Shown here piece after piece: positions 1-7,379 of a stretch of 9,034 nucleotides of DNA. Source of the DNA: Desulfobacterales bacterium. Lineage in GTDB: Bacteria > Desulfobacterota > Desulfobacteria > Desulfobacterales > UBA5852. The notes under the pieces were generated by a model. That model was given only the letters and a program-made list of their open reading frames with translations. It made no database searches and was not told the origin of the DNA. Each line of letters begins with the position of its first letter. Within the stretch, counting starts at the first letter, position 1. The stretch is from NCBI GenBank assembly GCA_030066455.1, contig JASJBQ010000197.1:1-9034 (forward strand), given 5' to 3'. The position numbers and the translations under genes were made by a program.

Positions 1-698
1 TCGAAGAGAAACTTGGCCTCGATGAATTCCAGCCCCTTGTTCATCAGCGTGGCCGAGTCGATCGTGATCTTGCGGCCCATGTCCCAGTTGGGGTGATCGA
101 GGGCTTCGCGGGGCGTGATGGCGGCAAACGCGTGCTGCGGCTTGGTGCGGAACGGCCCTCCCGAGGCGGTCAGGTAAATGCGCTGGACTTCTTTGAGGGG
201 GTGCCGGCCGATGGACTGGAAGATGGCGCTGTGCTCGCTGTCAACCGGCAGGATGGCGCTGCCCGAGTGCCGGGCACGGGCCATGACGATCTCGCCCGCC
301 ATCACCAGGGTCTCCTTGTTGGCCAGGGCGATGTCCTTGCCCGCGTCGACGGCCGCAAGGGTCGGCAGCAGTCCCGCCGCCCCGACGATCCCCGTCACCA
401 CGGTCTCCACATCCGGGTGGCGGGCGGCGGCTTCGTAGCCGGCCGGGCCCCATAACAATTCAGTGGCAATCCCGGGCCCCAGGCGGCGGTGCAGCTCCTC
501 TCGGGTCTCACAGTCGAGCACCACGGCCACTTCGGGGGCCAGGCGGTCGATCTGCTCGGCCAAGAGAGCGCTGTTGCGACCCGCCGTCAAGACTTTCACG
601 CTGAACCGATCGGGAAAGCGCTCGACCACCTTGAGGGTGCTGCGCCCGATGGAACCGGTCGACCCCAGCACGGCGATCGGTTTGGGGGCCGCGGCCAT
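1..698 (-). CDS. dxr: 1-deoxy-D-xylulose 5-phosphate reductoisomerase, N-terminal 232 residues (3' end outside window)
   Basis: This cytosolic enzyme converts DXP to 2-C-methyl-D-erythritol 4-phosphate with NADPH and a divalent metal, the committed step of the MEP isoprenoid pathway. The NADPH-binding loop GSTGSIG is at residues 12-18. ALANKET lies in the middle of the fragment. Metal ligands are visible as D153 and E155 in VDSEHSAIFQ, with the third acid at E224 in MNKGLEFIEA, and SGGPF and HPNWDMGRKI are also present. The frame is open from the ATG at 698 to the window edge. E. coli Dxr is about 398 residues, so roughly 40% is missing because the window ends, not because the gene is broken. 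The ATG shares a base with the cdsA stop (TGATG on the minus strand), and GAGG lies 8 nt upstream. It supplies isoprenoid precursors that the neighbouring uppS consumes as farnesyl and isopentenyl diphosphate. Confidence 0.96.
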   Translation of the reverse strand, partial: MAAAPKPIAVLGSTGSIGRSTLKVVERFPDRFSVKVLTAGRNSALLAEQIDRLAPEVAVVLDCETREELHRRLGPGIATELLWGPAGYEAAARHPDVETVVTGIVGAAGLLPTLAAVDAGKDIALANKETLVMAGEIVMARARHSGSAILPVDSEHSAIFQSIGRHPLKEVQRIYLTASGGPFRTKPQHAFAAITPREALDHPNWDMGRKITIDSATLMNKGLEFIEAKFLF

Positions 699-1501
699 CA
701 GAAGAACCTCAGCAGCAGATAGGCCACCGGTGTCGCGAACAGCAGGGCGTCGATGCGGTCCAGCATGCCGCCGTGCCCGGGGAGAAGCCCCCCGGAATCC
801 TTGATCCCGGAAACGCGCTTCATCTGGGATTCAAAGAGATCCCCCATCTGGGCCGAAACACCGCACAACACACAAAACAACAGGAGCTGCCCCCACCCCA
901 CCGCGGGCGGGAAAAAACCTTTCATGATCACGACGGCCAGGAGGTTGCCCCCAATGCTGCCCAGCGAGCCCTCGACGGTCTTGCCGGGGCTGATGGACGG
1001 GCAGAGCTTGTGACGTCCCAGATAGGTCCCGGTGTAAAGGGCCAGTGTATCCCCGGCAAAGACCGCCAGCACCAGTGTAAAAATCCACAGGAAGCCGTCA
1101 GGCGCCTGGCGGATCAGGATCAGCAGGGAAAGCAGCAGGGGGATATAGAGCACGCCCTGGATTTGCTTCTGCACGATTTCGAGAACCCGCGGATCACGGC
1201 CGAAAGCGAAAAGAGAAAATATCCCCGCCAACAGTAAATTGACCAGCAGCACGGACAGCATGTGATCGGGCCGGCCGGCGTGCGCGGCCCAGCAGAGAGC
1301 CGGAATGGTCAAAAGCCCGATCACCGGAACCGGCCCCGGCAGGGGCGTTTGCCAGGCATGATAAACGATGCGGTTGTATTCCAGAAATGCCGCCAGGGCG
1401 GCCGCCGCCACGAGAAGGGTCAGCCACAACCCCCCGGCGTAGAGGATCGTGATCAGAAGCGGCAGGGCCAGAAGACCGGTAATCCAGCGTTTCAAGTGCA
1501 T
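698..1501 (-). CDS. cdsA: Phosphatidate cytidylyltransferase (CDP-diacylglycerol synthase), 267 aa
   Basis: This integral inner-membrane enzyme makes CDP-diacylglycerol from phosphatidic acid and CTP, the branch point for bacterial phospholipids. The protein is strongly hydrophobic, with several predicted membrane segments (for example near residues 8-40, 56-72, 81-100, 117-131, 138-158, 184-195 and 203-216). The family signature is complete at residues 225-251: S225, K228-R229, K234-D235, P241, H243-G-G, D248-R and D251. SPGKTVEGS at 171-179 is another conserved CdsA block. The ATG at 1501 gives a normal N-terminus (MHLKRWITG), and a weak GGAAAG lies upstream. It follows uppS after a 57-nt gap and its stop overlaps the dxr start by one base, so dxr translation is probably coupled to it. 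The order uppS-cdsA-dxr differs from E. coli, where dxr precedes uppS. Confidence 0.96.
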   Translation of the reverse strand: MHLKRWITGLLALPLLITILYAGGLWLTLLVAAAALAAFLEYNRIVYHAWQTPLPGPVPVIGLLTIPALCWAAHAGRPDHMLSVLLVNLLLAGIFSLFAFGRDPRVLEIVQKQIQGVLYIPLLLSLLILIRQAPDGFLWIFTLVLAVFAGDTLALYTGTYLGRHKLCPSISPGKTVEGSLGSIGGNLLAVVIMKGFFPPAVGWGQLLLFCVLCGVSAQMGDLFESQMKRVSGIKDSGGLLPGHGGMLDRIDALLFATPVAYLLLRFF

Positions 1502-1557
1502 AGGCGACTTTCCGGACGGTGGTTGCGTTCGCTATGGGTTCACCGGATACCGGGGCT

Positions 1558-2322
1558 TCAGACCAGCTCCGCCCCCGCATCCACCTTGCCGAACCGGCGC
1601 TCGCGCTGCTGATAATCCCCCAGGATGCGATAGAATTCTTCCTTACCGAAATCGGGCCACAGGGTGGGGGTGAAATGGAATTCGGCGTAGGCGATCTGCC
1701 ACAGCAGAAAATTGCTGATGCGCATCTCGCCGCTCGTGCGGATCAGGATGTCGGGGTCGGGGATGTCGGCCGTATACAGCTGGCGGACGACACAGTCATG
1801 GTCGATTTGATCGGCCTGCACCTTTCCGGATACCGCATCCTCGGCCAGCCGGCGTGCCATGCGCACGATTTCCGCACGCCCGCCGTAGCTGAGCGCCAGA
1901 ATCAGGCGCAGCTTGTCGTTGGCGGCGGTCGCCGCAATGACCTCGTCCAGGGCCCGGCGCACTTTCTCCGGCAGGCGCTCGATCTCGCCGATAACCGCGA
2001 GCTGGATGCCGTTTTTCTGCAGTTCGTCGCGCTCTGTGTCTATGAATTTCATCAGCAGCGCCATCAGGGCGTCCACTTCCCGCTTGGGGCGCTGCCAGTT
2101 TTCGGTCGAAAACGCGTAGAGCGTCAGATAGGGAATGCCGATTTCACGACAGGCCTCGACCATGGCCCGCACGGTATCGGCCCCCTTTTCGTGCCCCTGA
2201 ATCCGGTTGAGCAGGCGCTTCTTGGCCCAGCGGCCGTTGCCGTCCATGATCATGGCGACGTGCCGCGGCAGCCGGCCGGGATCGAGTTCGCCCCCGTCCC
2301 GGGAGAAGCGCTTAGAACTCAA
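1558..2322 (-). CDS. uppS: Undecaprenyl diphosphate synthase (cis-prenyltransferase), 254 aa from a TTG start
   Basis: This cis-prenyltransferase condenses farnesyl diphosphate with eight isopentenyl diphosphates to give the C55 lipid carrier for peptidoglycan and surface polysaccharides. The conserved blocks are in order: [13 protein letters not shown] (catalytic Asp at D27 in this numbering), FSTENW at 71-76, and the family signature [19 protein letters not shown] at 190-208, followed by AYAEFHF. No ATG lies between the upstream stop-free region and the catalytic motif that would keep the N-terminal LPRHVA block. An ATG at 2469 would add 49 residues that merely read frr out of frame. The TTG at 2322 has AAGGA 5 nt upstream and yields 254 residues, within the usual size range. 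It overlaps the frr end by 11 nt, which implies coupling. Identity is certain; the start is probable. Confidence 0.95.
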   Translation of the reverse strand: MSSKRFSRDGGELDPGRLPRHVAMIMDGNGRWAKKRLLNRIQGHEKGADTVRAMVEACREIGIPYLTLYAFSTENWQRPKREVDALMALLMKFIDTERDELQKNGIQLAVIGEIERLPEKVRRALDEVIAATAANDKLRLILALSYGGRAEIVRMARRLAEDAVSGKVQADQIDHDCVVRQLYTADIPDPDILIRTSGEMRISNFLLWQIAYAEFHFTPTLWPDFGKEEFYRILGDYQQRERRFGKVDAGAELV

Positions 2323-2869
2323 GGATTTCCTTCTCTTTTTCTTTGTAGATCGTATCGATCTGGGCGATGAATTCGTCGGTGATCTTCTGGACCTGGTCCT
2401 GGCCCCGGAAAGCGTCGTCTTCTGAAATATCGCCGTCCTTCTTGAGGCTTTTGAGCATCTCGTTGGCATCGCGGCGCAGGTTGCGGATGCCCACTTTGTG
2501 GTCTTCGCAGGTCTTGTGGACGGACTTGGCCAATTGTTTGCGGCGCTCCTCGGTCAACGGCGGAATGGCGATGCGGATGATCTTGCCATCGCTCGAGGGG
2601 GTCAGCCCCAAGTCCGATTTGAGAATGGCCTTCTCGATTTCCTTAATCGCCGTCGCATCCCAGGGCTGGATGGTGATCAAACGGCTTTCAGGCACCGAAA
2701 GGGAGGCCATCTGGTTGAGCGGTGTCAGGGTGCCGTAGTAATCGACCCGAATACCGTCCAGAAGCGAAAGGTTGGCGCGCCCCGTCCGCACACGGTTGAG
2801 TTCCTTGTTCAGTGACGTGATGGTTTTTTCCATGCTTTCACGGGTATCTTGATAAATGTCATCTAACAT
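2312..2869 (-). CDS. frr: Ribosome recycling factor (RRF), 185 aa
   Basis: RRF works with EF-G to split the post-termination ribosome and release mRNA and tRNA. The sequence has the RRF hallmarks: a helical N-terminus ending in [22 protein letters not shown], the central [22 protein letters not shown] block, and the [16 protein letters not shown] segment near the hinge. A long charged helix runs to the C-terminus. The ATG at 2869 gives exactly the common 185-residue length and has AGGTGA 5 nt upstream. A GTG at 2878 would add three residues, but it falls inside that Shine-Dalgarno sequence, so the ATG is preferred. It lies 67 nt after pyrH, the widest gap in this half of the cluster. Its tail overlaps uppS by 11 nt. 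It acts directly after RF1, which is encoded upstream in the same window. Confidence 0.97.
   Translation of the reverse strand: MLDDIYQDTRESMEKTITSLNKELNRVRTGRANLSLLDGIRVDYYGTLTPLNQMASLSVPESRLITIQPWDATAIKEIEKAILKSDLGLTPSSDGKIIRIAIPPLTEERRKQLAKSVHKTCEDHKVGIRNLRRDANEMLKSLKKDGDISEDDAFRGQDQVQKITDEFIAQIDTIYKEKEKEILEF
2328..2332 (-). promoter_or_regulatory. Ribosome binding site deciding the uppS TTG start
   Basis: AAGGA on the minus strand lies inside the last codons of frr, 5 nt before the TTG at 2322. It is the only good Shine-Dalgarno match near the 5' end of the uppS frame, and it supports a non-ATG start overlapping the frr stop codon. Placement inside frr fits translational coupling. Confidence 0.6.
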
Positions 2870-2874
2870 GGCGA

Positions 2875-2880
2875 TCACCT
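2875..2880 (-). promoter_or_regulatory. Ribosome binding site selecting the frr ATG
   Basis: AGGTGA on the minus strand matches the 3' half of the anti-Shine-Dalgarno complement and lies 5 nt before the ATG at 2869. It contains the alternative GTG (2878-2876), which makes that codon an unlikely start. Confidence 0.6.
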
Positions 2881-2936
2881 GTTCTTGTGGGGTTGCCGGT
2901 TGGGTCGGAATCGAATTAGCGGCGGCGGGCTCGGGA

Positions 2937-3650
2937 TTAATTGTGGATCAGCGTGCCCACGGGTTCCCCGCACACCACTTTATGGATATTGCCGGGCTGG
3001 TTCAGGTTGAAGACGGACAACGGCAGCTTGTTGTCCATGGCCAGGGAAATGGCGGTCATATCCATCACCTTGAGTTGCCGCTCCAACACATCCATGTACG
3101 TCATGTCGGTATAGAGCACGGCATTGGGGTTCGTGACCGGATCGGCATCGTAGACCCCGTCGACCTTGGTCGCTTTCAGCAGGATCTCGGCGTGGATTTC
3201 CTGGGCCCGCAGGACCGCGGCCGTATCCGTCGTAAAATACGGATTGCCGGTACCCGCCGCGAAAATGACCACGCGCTTCCTTTCGAGATGACGCACGGCC
3301 CGGCGGAGGATGAAAGGCTCGGCCACTTCGTGCATGGATATGGCCGACTGCGTCCGGGTGGGCATGCCCCTTTTCTCGAGCGCATCCATCAGCGCCAGGC
3401 TGTTGATCACGGTGGCCAGCATGCCCATGTGATCGGCTGAAGCCCGATCCATGCCGTAAGAACTGGCGGCGATACCGCGGAAAATGTTGCCCCCACCCAC
3501 CACGATGGCCACCTCGACGCCTTTGTCGACGATGGCCCGCACTTCTTCGGACACATAACGGAGCATGTCGGGACTGATGCCGAAGCCCTGGTCACCCATC
3601 AGGGCTTCGCCGCTCAACTTGAGAACCACGCGTTTGTATCGGGGTGTCAA
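2937..3650 (-). CDS. pyrH: UMP kinase, 237 aa from a TTG start
   Basis: This bacterial UMP kinase of the amino-acid-kinase fold phosphorylates UMP to UDP with ATP in pyrimidine nucleotide synthesis. The family is hexameric and usually regulated by GTP and UTP. Visible motifs (numbering from the chosen start) are KLSGEAL at 11-17, [10 protein letters not shown] at 50-59, the D73-H74 pair in [18 protein letters not shown] at 133-142, and [12 protein letters not shown] at 160-171. Two TTG starts are possible. The one at 3650 lies one base after the tsf stop and has GGAGA 8 nt upstream. The one at 3680 adds ten residues, overlaps tsf by 29 nt and lacks a convincing Shine-Dalgarno sequence. I chose 3650, which gives the MTPRYKR N-terminus usual for the family. 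Identity is certain; the start is moderately supported. Confidence 0.96.
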   Translation of the reverse strand: MTPRYKRVVLKLSGEALMGDQGFGISPDMLRYVSEEVRAIVDKGVEVAIVVGGGNIFRGIAASSYGMDRASADHMGMLATVINSLALMDALEKRGMPTRTQSAISMHEVAEPFILRRAVRHLERKRVVIFAAGTGNPYFTTDTAAVLRAQEIHAEILLKATKVDGVYDADPVTNPNAVLYTDMTYMDVLERQLKVMDMTAISLAMDNKLPLSVFNLNQPGNIHKVVCGEPVGTLIHN

Positions 3651-3651
3651 A

Positions 3652-4251
3652 TCAGGCGTCTCCGATTTGATAGCGGACAAACCGCTTGATCGAAATGTTC
3701 TCGCCGATCTTGGCGATCAGTTCGTTGAGCAGATCCGCGACGGTAATGTCGGGATTCTTCACGTAGGGCTGGTTCAGCAGGCAGCTTTCCTTGATGAATT
3801 TACCCATCTTGCCCTCGATGATCTTCTCGATGACGTTTTCCGGCTTACCGGTTTCACGGGCCTGGGCGATATAGATCTCCTTCTCGCGGGCGATCAATGC
3901 CTCCGGGATATCCTCGGGGGTGATGCCCAGGGGATTGATGGCCGCAATGTGCATGGCCACGTTCTTGGCGAATTCCTGAAAGTCGTCGCTCTTGGCCACG
4001 AAATCCGTCTCGCAGTTGACCTCGACCATCACGCCGAGTTTGCCGCCCGTATGCACGTAAGGCATGACCACGCCTTCGGTGGTGGCCCGGCCGGCCCGTT
4101 TGGCCGCGGTGGCCAGGCCCTTCTTGCGCAGGAAGTCGACGGCCTGCTCCATGTCGCCGCCGGTTTCGGTCAATGCTTTCTTGCAATCCATCATGCCTGC
4201 ACCGGACTTTTCCCGGAGCTGTTTTACCATGGCTGCCGTAATCGTGGACAT
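3652..4251 (-). CDS. tsf: Elongation factor Ts, short form, 199 aa
   Basis: EF-Ts is the guanine-nucleotide exchange factor that regenerates EF-Tu-GTP during elongation. The N-terminal UBA-like domain and first signature appear as [16 protein letters not shown] (12-27). The second signature [11 protein letters not shown] (77-87) contains the TDFV residues that contact EF-Tu. The C-terminal part ends with [15 protein letters not shown]. At 199 residues it is much shorter than the 283-residue E. coli protein. It resembles the short form known from Thermus and other bacteria, which has a single core subdomain, so it is complete rather than truncated. The ATG at 4251 follows the rpsB stop by 4 nt, with AGGAG 9 nt upstream inside the rpsB end. 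It is co-transcribed with rpsB, the near-universal arrangement. Confidence 0.97.
   Translation of the reverse strand: MSTITAAMVKQLREKSGAGMMDCKKALTETGGDMEQAVDFLRKKGLATAAKRAGRATTEGVVMPYVHTGGKLGVMVEVNCETDFVAKSDDFQEFAKNVAMHIAAINPLGITPEDIPEALIAREKEIYIAQARETGKPENVIEKIIEGKMGKFIKESCLLNQPYVKNPDITVADLLNELIAKIGENISIKRFVRYQIGDA
3659..3663 (-). promoter_or_regulatory. Ribosome binding site deciding the pyrH TTG start
   Basis: GGAGA on the minus strand, within the last codons of tsf, lies 8 nt before the TTG at 3650. It supports that start over the TTG at 3680, whose upstream sequence has no comparable purine motif. Confidence 0.5.
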
Positions 4252-4255
4252 GCGC

Positions 4256-5161
4256 TTATTCTCCTGTCTGCTCGGAATCGGTGGCTTCGACGGCGGCTTC
4301 GGCTTCGGCCGGCGCTTCGTCCGCTTCAGGGGTGGCCCGCCGGATGATCTCGACCACCGGGCCCTGGGTGCCGTCGGAAATCACCTTGCGCTCGCCGGGT
4401 TTGAGATCGGCGCTGCCGGGTACCTCCTCGACGGTCTCGTCCTGGGCCTTGTCGGCCTCGGCCTGCTGCTTCTCCTCGTAGCGCTGCCGACCTTCCAAAC
4501 AGGCATCGGCAATGCGGGAGGTCACCAGGCGGATCGCGCGGATGGCGTCGTCGTTGCCGGGGATGATGTAGTCGATTTCGTCCGGGTCGCAGTTGGTGTC
4601 GACGATGGCGATGATCGGAATCCCCAGGCGCCGCCCTTCACGCACGGCAATCGCCTCGTTCTTGGGATCGACGATGAACATGGCGCCGGGCAGGCCGCTC
4701 ATGCTGCGGATGCCGCCCAGGTTGTTGTCCAGCTTGACACGCTCCTTGCCCAGTTTGAGCCGTTCCTTCTTGGGGAACATGTTGATCGTACCGTCGTTCT
4801 CGATCTCGTTGAGGTAGTTGAGACGGTCGATGCTTTTCTTGATGGTCTGGAAGTTCGTCAGCATGCCGCCCAGCCAGCGGTTGTGGACATAGAACATCTC
4901 GCAGCGGTTGGCTTCCTCGTAGACCGATTCACGCGCTTGCTTCTTGGTGCCCACGAAGAGGACCGACTTGCCGCTGGCGACCGTGTCGACGATAAAACTG
5001 TAAGCGCCCTTGAACATGCGGACGGTTTTCTGCAGATCGACGATGTAGATGCCGTTGCGGGCCCCGAAAATATAGGGCTTCATTTTCGGATTCCAGCGTT
5101 TGGTCTGATGGCCGAAATGGACGCCGGCCTCCAGGAGTTCCTTCATTGTGATGTGTGCCAT
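4256..5161 (-). CDS. rpsB: 30S ribosomal protein S2 with acidic C-terminal extension, 301 aa
   Basis: S2 binds late to the back of the 30S subunit between head and body, and helps recruit S1 in proteobacteria. The core is unmistakable: [28 protein letters not shown] (first S2 signature region), [37 protein letters not shown] and [14 protein letters not shown], then [12 protein letters not shown] before residue 212. The E. coli protein is 241 residues. Here about 60-70 extra residues follow residue 230, rich in Glu and Ala, with one less acidic block near 257-275 ([11 protein letters not shown], then PVVEIIRR). The ATG at 5161 has AAGGAG 6 nt upstream. A foldable leader precedes the gene and may mediate feedback by S2, as is known for the E. 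coli rpsB leader. It is the first gene of the downstream cluster, with tsf 4 nt after it. Confidence 0.98.
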   Translation of the reverse strand: MAHITMKELLEAGVHFGHQTKRWNPKMKPYIFGARNGIYIVDLQKTVRMFKGAYSFIVDTVASGKSVLFVGTKKQARESVYEEANRCEMFYVHNRWLGGMLTNFQTIKKSIDRLNYLNEIENDGTINMFPKKERLKLGKERVKLDNNLGGIRSMSGLPGAMFIVDPKNEAIAVREGRRLGIPIIAIVDTNCDPDEIDYIIPGNDDAIRAIRLVTSRIADACLEGRQRYEEKQQAEADKAQDETVEEVPGSADLKPGERKVISDGTQGPVVEIIRRATPEADEAPAEAEAAVEATDSEQTGE

Positions 5162-5181
5162 GTTCTACTCCTTCTACCTTT

Positions 5182-5244
5182 CGGTTGGGGCTACCGCTTT
5201 CATCTTCCCCGACTCCGACCTTCCTTGGGAAAGCACCGGGAGTC
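5182..5244 (-). promoter_or_regulatory. Candidate structured rpsB mRNA leader (possible S2 autoregulatory element)
   Basis: Read on the minus strand, GACTCC (5244-5239) can pair with GGAGTC (5216-5211). They enclose a hairpin of CTTTCC (5233-5228) with GGAAGG (5224-5219) and a three-base loop. Downstream, CGGT (5196-5193) pairs with ACCG (5185-5182), and the loop carries CCCC (5190-5187). That loop can pair with GGGG at 5210-5207, making a pseudoknot. The Shine-Dalgarno AAGGAG (5173-5168) and the rpsB ATG follow directly. The base pairing is read by eye. The regulatory role is inferred from the known S2 feedback on rpsB leaders in gammaproteobacteria. Confidence 0.45.
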
Positions 5245-5315
5245 TGGTCAGAAAGCGTGCGAATTGCGGGGAGCGCCGTCACCCGACATCTCCCAAGTCA
5301 GTTGAGCATCCAACA

Positions 5316-5338
5316 GCGGCCGATCCATCACGGGCCGC
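5316..5338. repeat. Small inverted repeat in the prmC-rpsB gap
   Basis: The six-base arms GCGGCC (5316-5321) and GGCCGC (5333-5338) are perfect inverted copies separated by 11 nt. On the minus strand no T-run follows, so it does not look like an intrinsic terminator for prmC. On the plus strand it is followed only by TTT. It may be part of the rpsB leader or may be chance in GC-rich DNA. Confidence 0.4.
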
Positions 5339-5412
5339 CTTTAAAATCGAACATTCCTAACAGACTCGATGGTGATCTGCAACCTCTTTTTCAATCTCGC
5401 CCGCCGCGGGGA

Positions 5413-6282
5413 TCAGGCCCGTACCAGGCTGACCACGCGGTCGCGACCGCCGTAGTCGGCGACACAGCGTATGTCAGCGTACAAACCGGCCCGCCGTGCC
5501 AACTGCGTCACGGACCGGCCCTGATCCCAGCCGATTTCTAGGACGAGCCCCCCCCCGGCCCGCAGGAGAAACGCCGCGGCCGGAACGATCCGCCGGTAGA
5601 CCGCCAGGCCGTCGTCGCCGCCGTCCAGGGCGCCCCGCGGCTCGTATTCCCGCACCTCCGGCGCCAGCGCGTCGATGTCCGCCGTCGGGACGTAGGGCGG
5701 ATTGGAGACGATCAGGTCGAAACAGGCGCAACGGGGATCGAATAATTCCAGATCCTTGGCGGCGGCGAGTTGAATTCGGTCCGTCAGTCCGTGGCGGAAA
5801 ACATTTTTGCGGGCCACCGCCAGGGCGGCCCGGGAGATGTCGGTGGCGATCACCCGGGCCCGCGGGCAGTCGTGCGCCAGCGCCAGGGCGATGCAGCCCG
5901 AACCGGTGCCCAGGTCCAGAACGAGCGGCTTCTCGCACCCGTCCAGAACGGCCAGGGCAGTTTCGACCAGTCGCTCGGTCTCCGGGCGCGGCGTGAGCAC
6001 CTCGGGCCCCACCAACACGTCCAGGCCCCAGAATTCGCGCCGGCCGACAATGTAGGCCACCGGCTCGCGGGCGGCCCGGCGTTTGACAAGTGCTTTGAAG
6101 GCGGCCAGTTCTTCGGTCCCCAGGGGCTGGTCGTAGCGCAGGTAGAGATCGATCCGCCGCAGGCCCAGGCTGTGGGCCAGAAGGATTTCAGCATCCAGCC
6201 GTGGGCTGTCGACGGCGTGCGTGCGGAAATAGCCGGTGGTCCATTCCAGAATCGAGAGAATGGTCCATTCAGGCCGATGCAT
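5413..6282 (-). CDS. prmC: Peptide chain release factor N5-glutamine methyltransferase, 289 aa
   Basis: PrmC (HemK) transfers a methyl group from S-adenosylmethionine to the glutamine of the GGQ motif in release factors, which raises the rate of peptide release. The N-terminal helical domain covers roughly residues 1-85, with [14 protein letters not shown] at its start. The Rossmann-type methyltransferase domain follows. It has [14 protein letters not shown] at 122-135 for SAM binding, ATDIS at 146-150, and the NPPY substrate-glutamine motif at 194-197 within [25 protein letters not shown] is the usual family block after it. Its length matches the family. The ATG at 6282 overlaps the end of prfA by 14 nt without a clear Shine-Dalgarno sequence, so translation is probably coupled to prfA, which encodes its substrate. 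An unusual short palindrome lies just after the start. Confidence 0.97.
   Translation of the reverse strand: MHRPEWTILSILEWTTGYFRTHAVDSPRLDAEILLAHSLGLRRIDLYLRYDQPLGTEELAAFKALVKRRAAREPVAYIVGRREFWGLDVLVGPEVLTPRPETERLVETALAVLDGCEKPLVLDLGTGSGCIALALAHDCPRARVIATDISRAALAVARKNVFRHGLTDRIQLAAAKDLELFDPRCACFDLIVSNPPYVPTADIDALAPEVREYEPRGALDGGDDGLAVYRRIVPAAAFLLRAGGGLVLEIGWDQGRSVTQLARRAGLYADIRCVADYGGRDRVVSLVRA
6237..6270. repeat. Palindrome plus direct repeat at the prfA-prmC junction
   Basis: GAATGGTCCATTC at 6258-6270 is a perfect 13-nt palindrome with one central base. Its TGGTCCATTC half-plus (6261-6270) recurs exactly at 6237-6246. The CCATTC at 6241-6246 can also pair with GAATGG at 6258-6263 across an 11-nt loop. 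The two copies encode the similar EWT tripeptides near the PrmC N-terminus, so coding constraint may explain part of the similarity. Confidence 0.55.
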
Positions 6283-7336
6283 TCTGGAGGGCTTGGGTCT
6301 GGTAGTAGGTCGCGAGTTCTTCGATGATCGGGTCGACGTGGCCCTGCATGATGTCGTCCAGCTTGTAGAGGGTCAGCCCAATGCGGTGGTCGGTGACCCG
6401 GCCCTGGGGGAAATTGTAGGTGCGGATACGCCCGCTGCGGTCGCCGTCGCCGATCTGGCTCTTGCGCTCGGCCGAACGTTTGGCGTTCTGCTCGCGGACC
6501 ATCTGGTCGAGCAGGCGGGCCCGCAGCACCTTGAGGGCCTTGGCCTTGTTCTTGATCTGGCTCTTCTCGTCCTGGCAGGTCACCACCAGCCCGGTGGGCA
6601 GGTGGGTGATGCGCACGGCGGAATCGGTGGTGTTGACGCTCTGCCCGCCGGGTCCGGTGGCGCGGTAGACGTCAATCTTGAGTTCACTGGGATCGATGGC
6701 TACATCCACCTCTTCGGCCTCGGGCAGAACGGCCACGGTGACGGCCGATGTGTGGATCCGCCCCTGGGTTTCGGTGGTCGGGACACGCTGGACGCGGTGG
6801 GTGCCGCTTTCGTACTTCATGCGGCTGTAGGCGCCCTGCCCCTGGATCATGGCGACCACTTCCTTGAAGCCGCCCACCCCGGTGTCGTGCTGGCTCATGA
6901 TCTCCACTTTCCAGCGCTGTCCTTCGGCGTAGCGGCCGTACATCCGGAACAGATCGGCCGCGAACAGGGCGGCCTCCTCACCTCCGGTGCCCGCCCGAAT
7001 TTCGACGATCACGTTTTTGTCGTCGTTGGGGTCCTTGGGCACCAGCAACTTCCGGAGTTCAAGCTCCAGCGTATCGCGCCGGTCCGTCAGCCCGGCCATT
7101 TCTTCGCGCGCCAGTTCCTTGATATCGGGGTCGCCGTCCTTGAGCAGTTCCTGACTGTCCGCCAGTTGGTCCAGAATTTGTTTATATTGGCGAAAGCTTT
7201 CCACAATCCGGCTAAGGTCGGCATGCTCGCGGCTTAGTTTTTCGAAGGCACCGCGATCCTTGACCGTGTCCGGATCGCTGAGCATTTTTTCGACTTCCAG
7301 AAAACGCTTTTCGACGCCGTTGAGTTTGTCTAACAT
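6269..7336 (-). CDS. prfA: Peptide chain release factor 1 (RF1), 355 aa
   Basis: RF1 reads UAA and UAG stop codons in the ribosomal A site and triggers hydrolysis of peptidyl-tRNA. The N-terminal helical domain 1 (about 1-100) precedes a conserved core containing [20 protein letters not shown]. The codon-reading PxT motif is seen as P186-T-T188 in [18 protein letters not shown], which identifies RF1 rather than RF2 (SPF type). The catalytic GGQ is at 230-232 in [18 protein letters not shown]. The C-terminal [12 protein letters not shown] block is complete. The ATG at 7336 has GGAGGGA about 5 nt upstream. The upstream gene rpmE ends with a terminator-like stem, so prfA may need its own promoter, or readthrough; no clear promoter is visible in the 199-nt gap. 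prmC overlaps its 3' end, and PrmC methylates Q232. Confidence 0.98.
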   Translation of the reverse strand: MLDKLNGVEKRFLEVEKMLSDPDTVKDRGAFEKLSREHADLSRIVESFRQYKQILDQLADSQELLKDGDPDIKELAREEMAGLTDRRDTLELELRKLLVPKDPNDDKNVIVEIRAGTGGEEAALFAADLFRMYGRYAEGQRWKVEIMSQHDTGVGGFKEVVAMIQGQGAYSRMKYESGTHRVQRVPTTETQGRIHTSAVTVAVLPEAEEVDVAIDPSELKIDVYRATGPGGQSVNTTDSAVRITHLPTGLVVTCQDEKSQIKNKAKALKVLRARLLDQMVREQNAKRSAERKSQIGDGDRSGRIRTYNFPQGRVTDHRIGLTLYKLDDIMQGHVDPIIEELATYYQTQALQNASA

Positions 7337-7379
7337 GGATTCCCTCCGACCGATCGGCCGGCATCATCGTCAGGCCCGT

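Noticed and set aside
1540..1556. CCGG-ATA-CCGG symmetry in the uppS-cdsA gap
   Set aside because: The arms are only four bases, self-complementary and common at this GC content; there is no sign of function.
1519..2370. 283-codon open frame on the plus strand opposite uppS
   Set aside because: It is antisense to the whole of uppS, which carries every family motif. The opposite-strand frame has no recognisable domain.
2870..2936. The 67-bp pyrH-frr gap as a promoter or regulatory region
   Set aside because: Apart from the frr Shine-Dalgarno sequence I saw no -35/-10 pair, terminator or clear repeat.
2856..3440. 194-codon plus-strand frame opposite pyrH
   Set aside because: It is a shadow of pyrH, rich in His and Gly and without motifs.
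4064..5305. 413-codon open frame on the plus strand opposite rpsB and tsf
   Set aside because: It lies antisense to rpsB and the 5' part of tsf, which are unambiguous. Long antisense frames are common in GC-rich coding DNA, and its translation resembles no family I recognise.
5354..5394. Candidate rpsB promoter boxes on the minus strand (TTGAAA 5394-5389, TTGCAG 5382-5377, TAGGAA 5359-5354)
   Set aside because: TTGAAA has no acceptable -10 box at 16-18 nt. TTGCAG with TAGGAA at 17 nt matches the -10 consensus at only 3 of 6 positions. A promoter in this gap is likely, but I cannot place it.
5396..5412. GC-rich stretch just after the prmC stop as a terminator
   Set aside because: It can form only a four-base stem with a tiny loop and has no following T-run on the minus strand.
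6236..7237. 333-codon open frame on the plus strand opposite prfA
   Set aside because: It is fully antisense to a canonical RF1 gene, with Gly/Val/His-rich composition typical of a codon-bias shadow. No ribosome binding site or family motif was seen.
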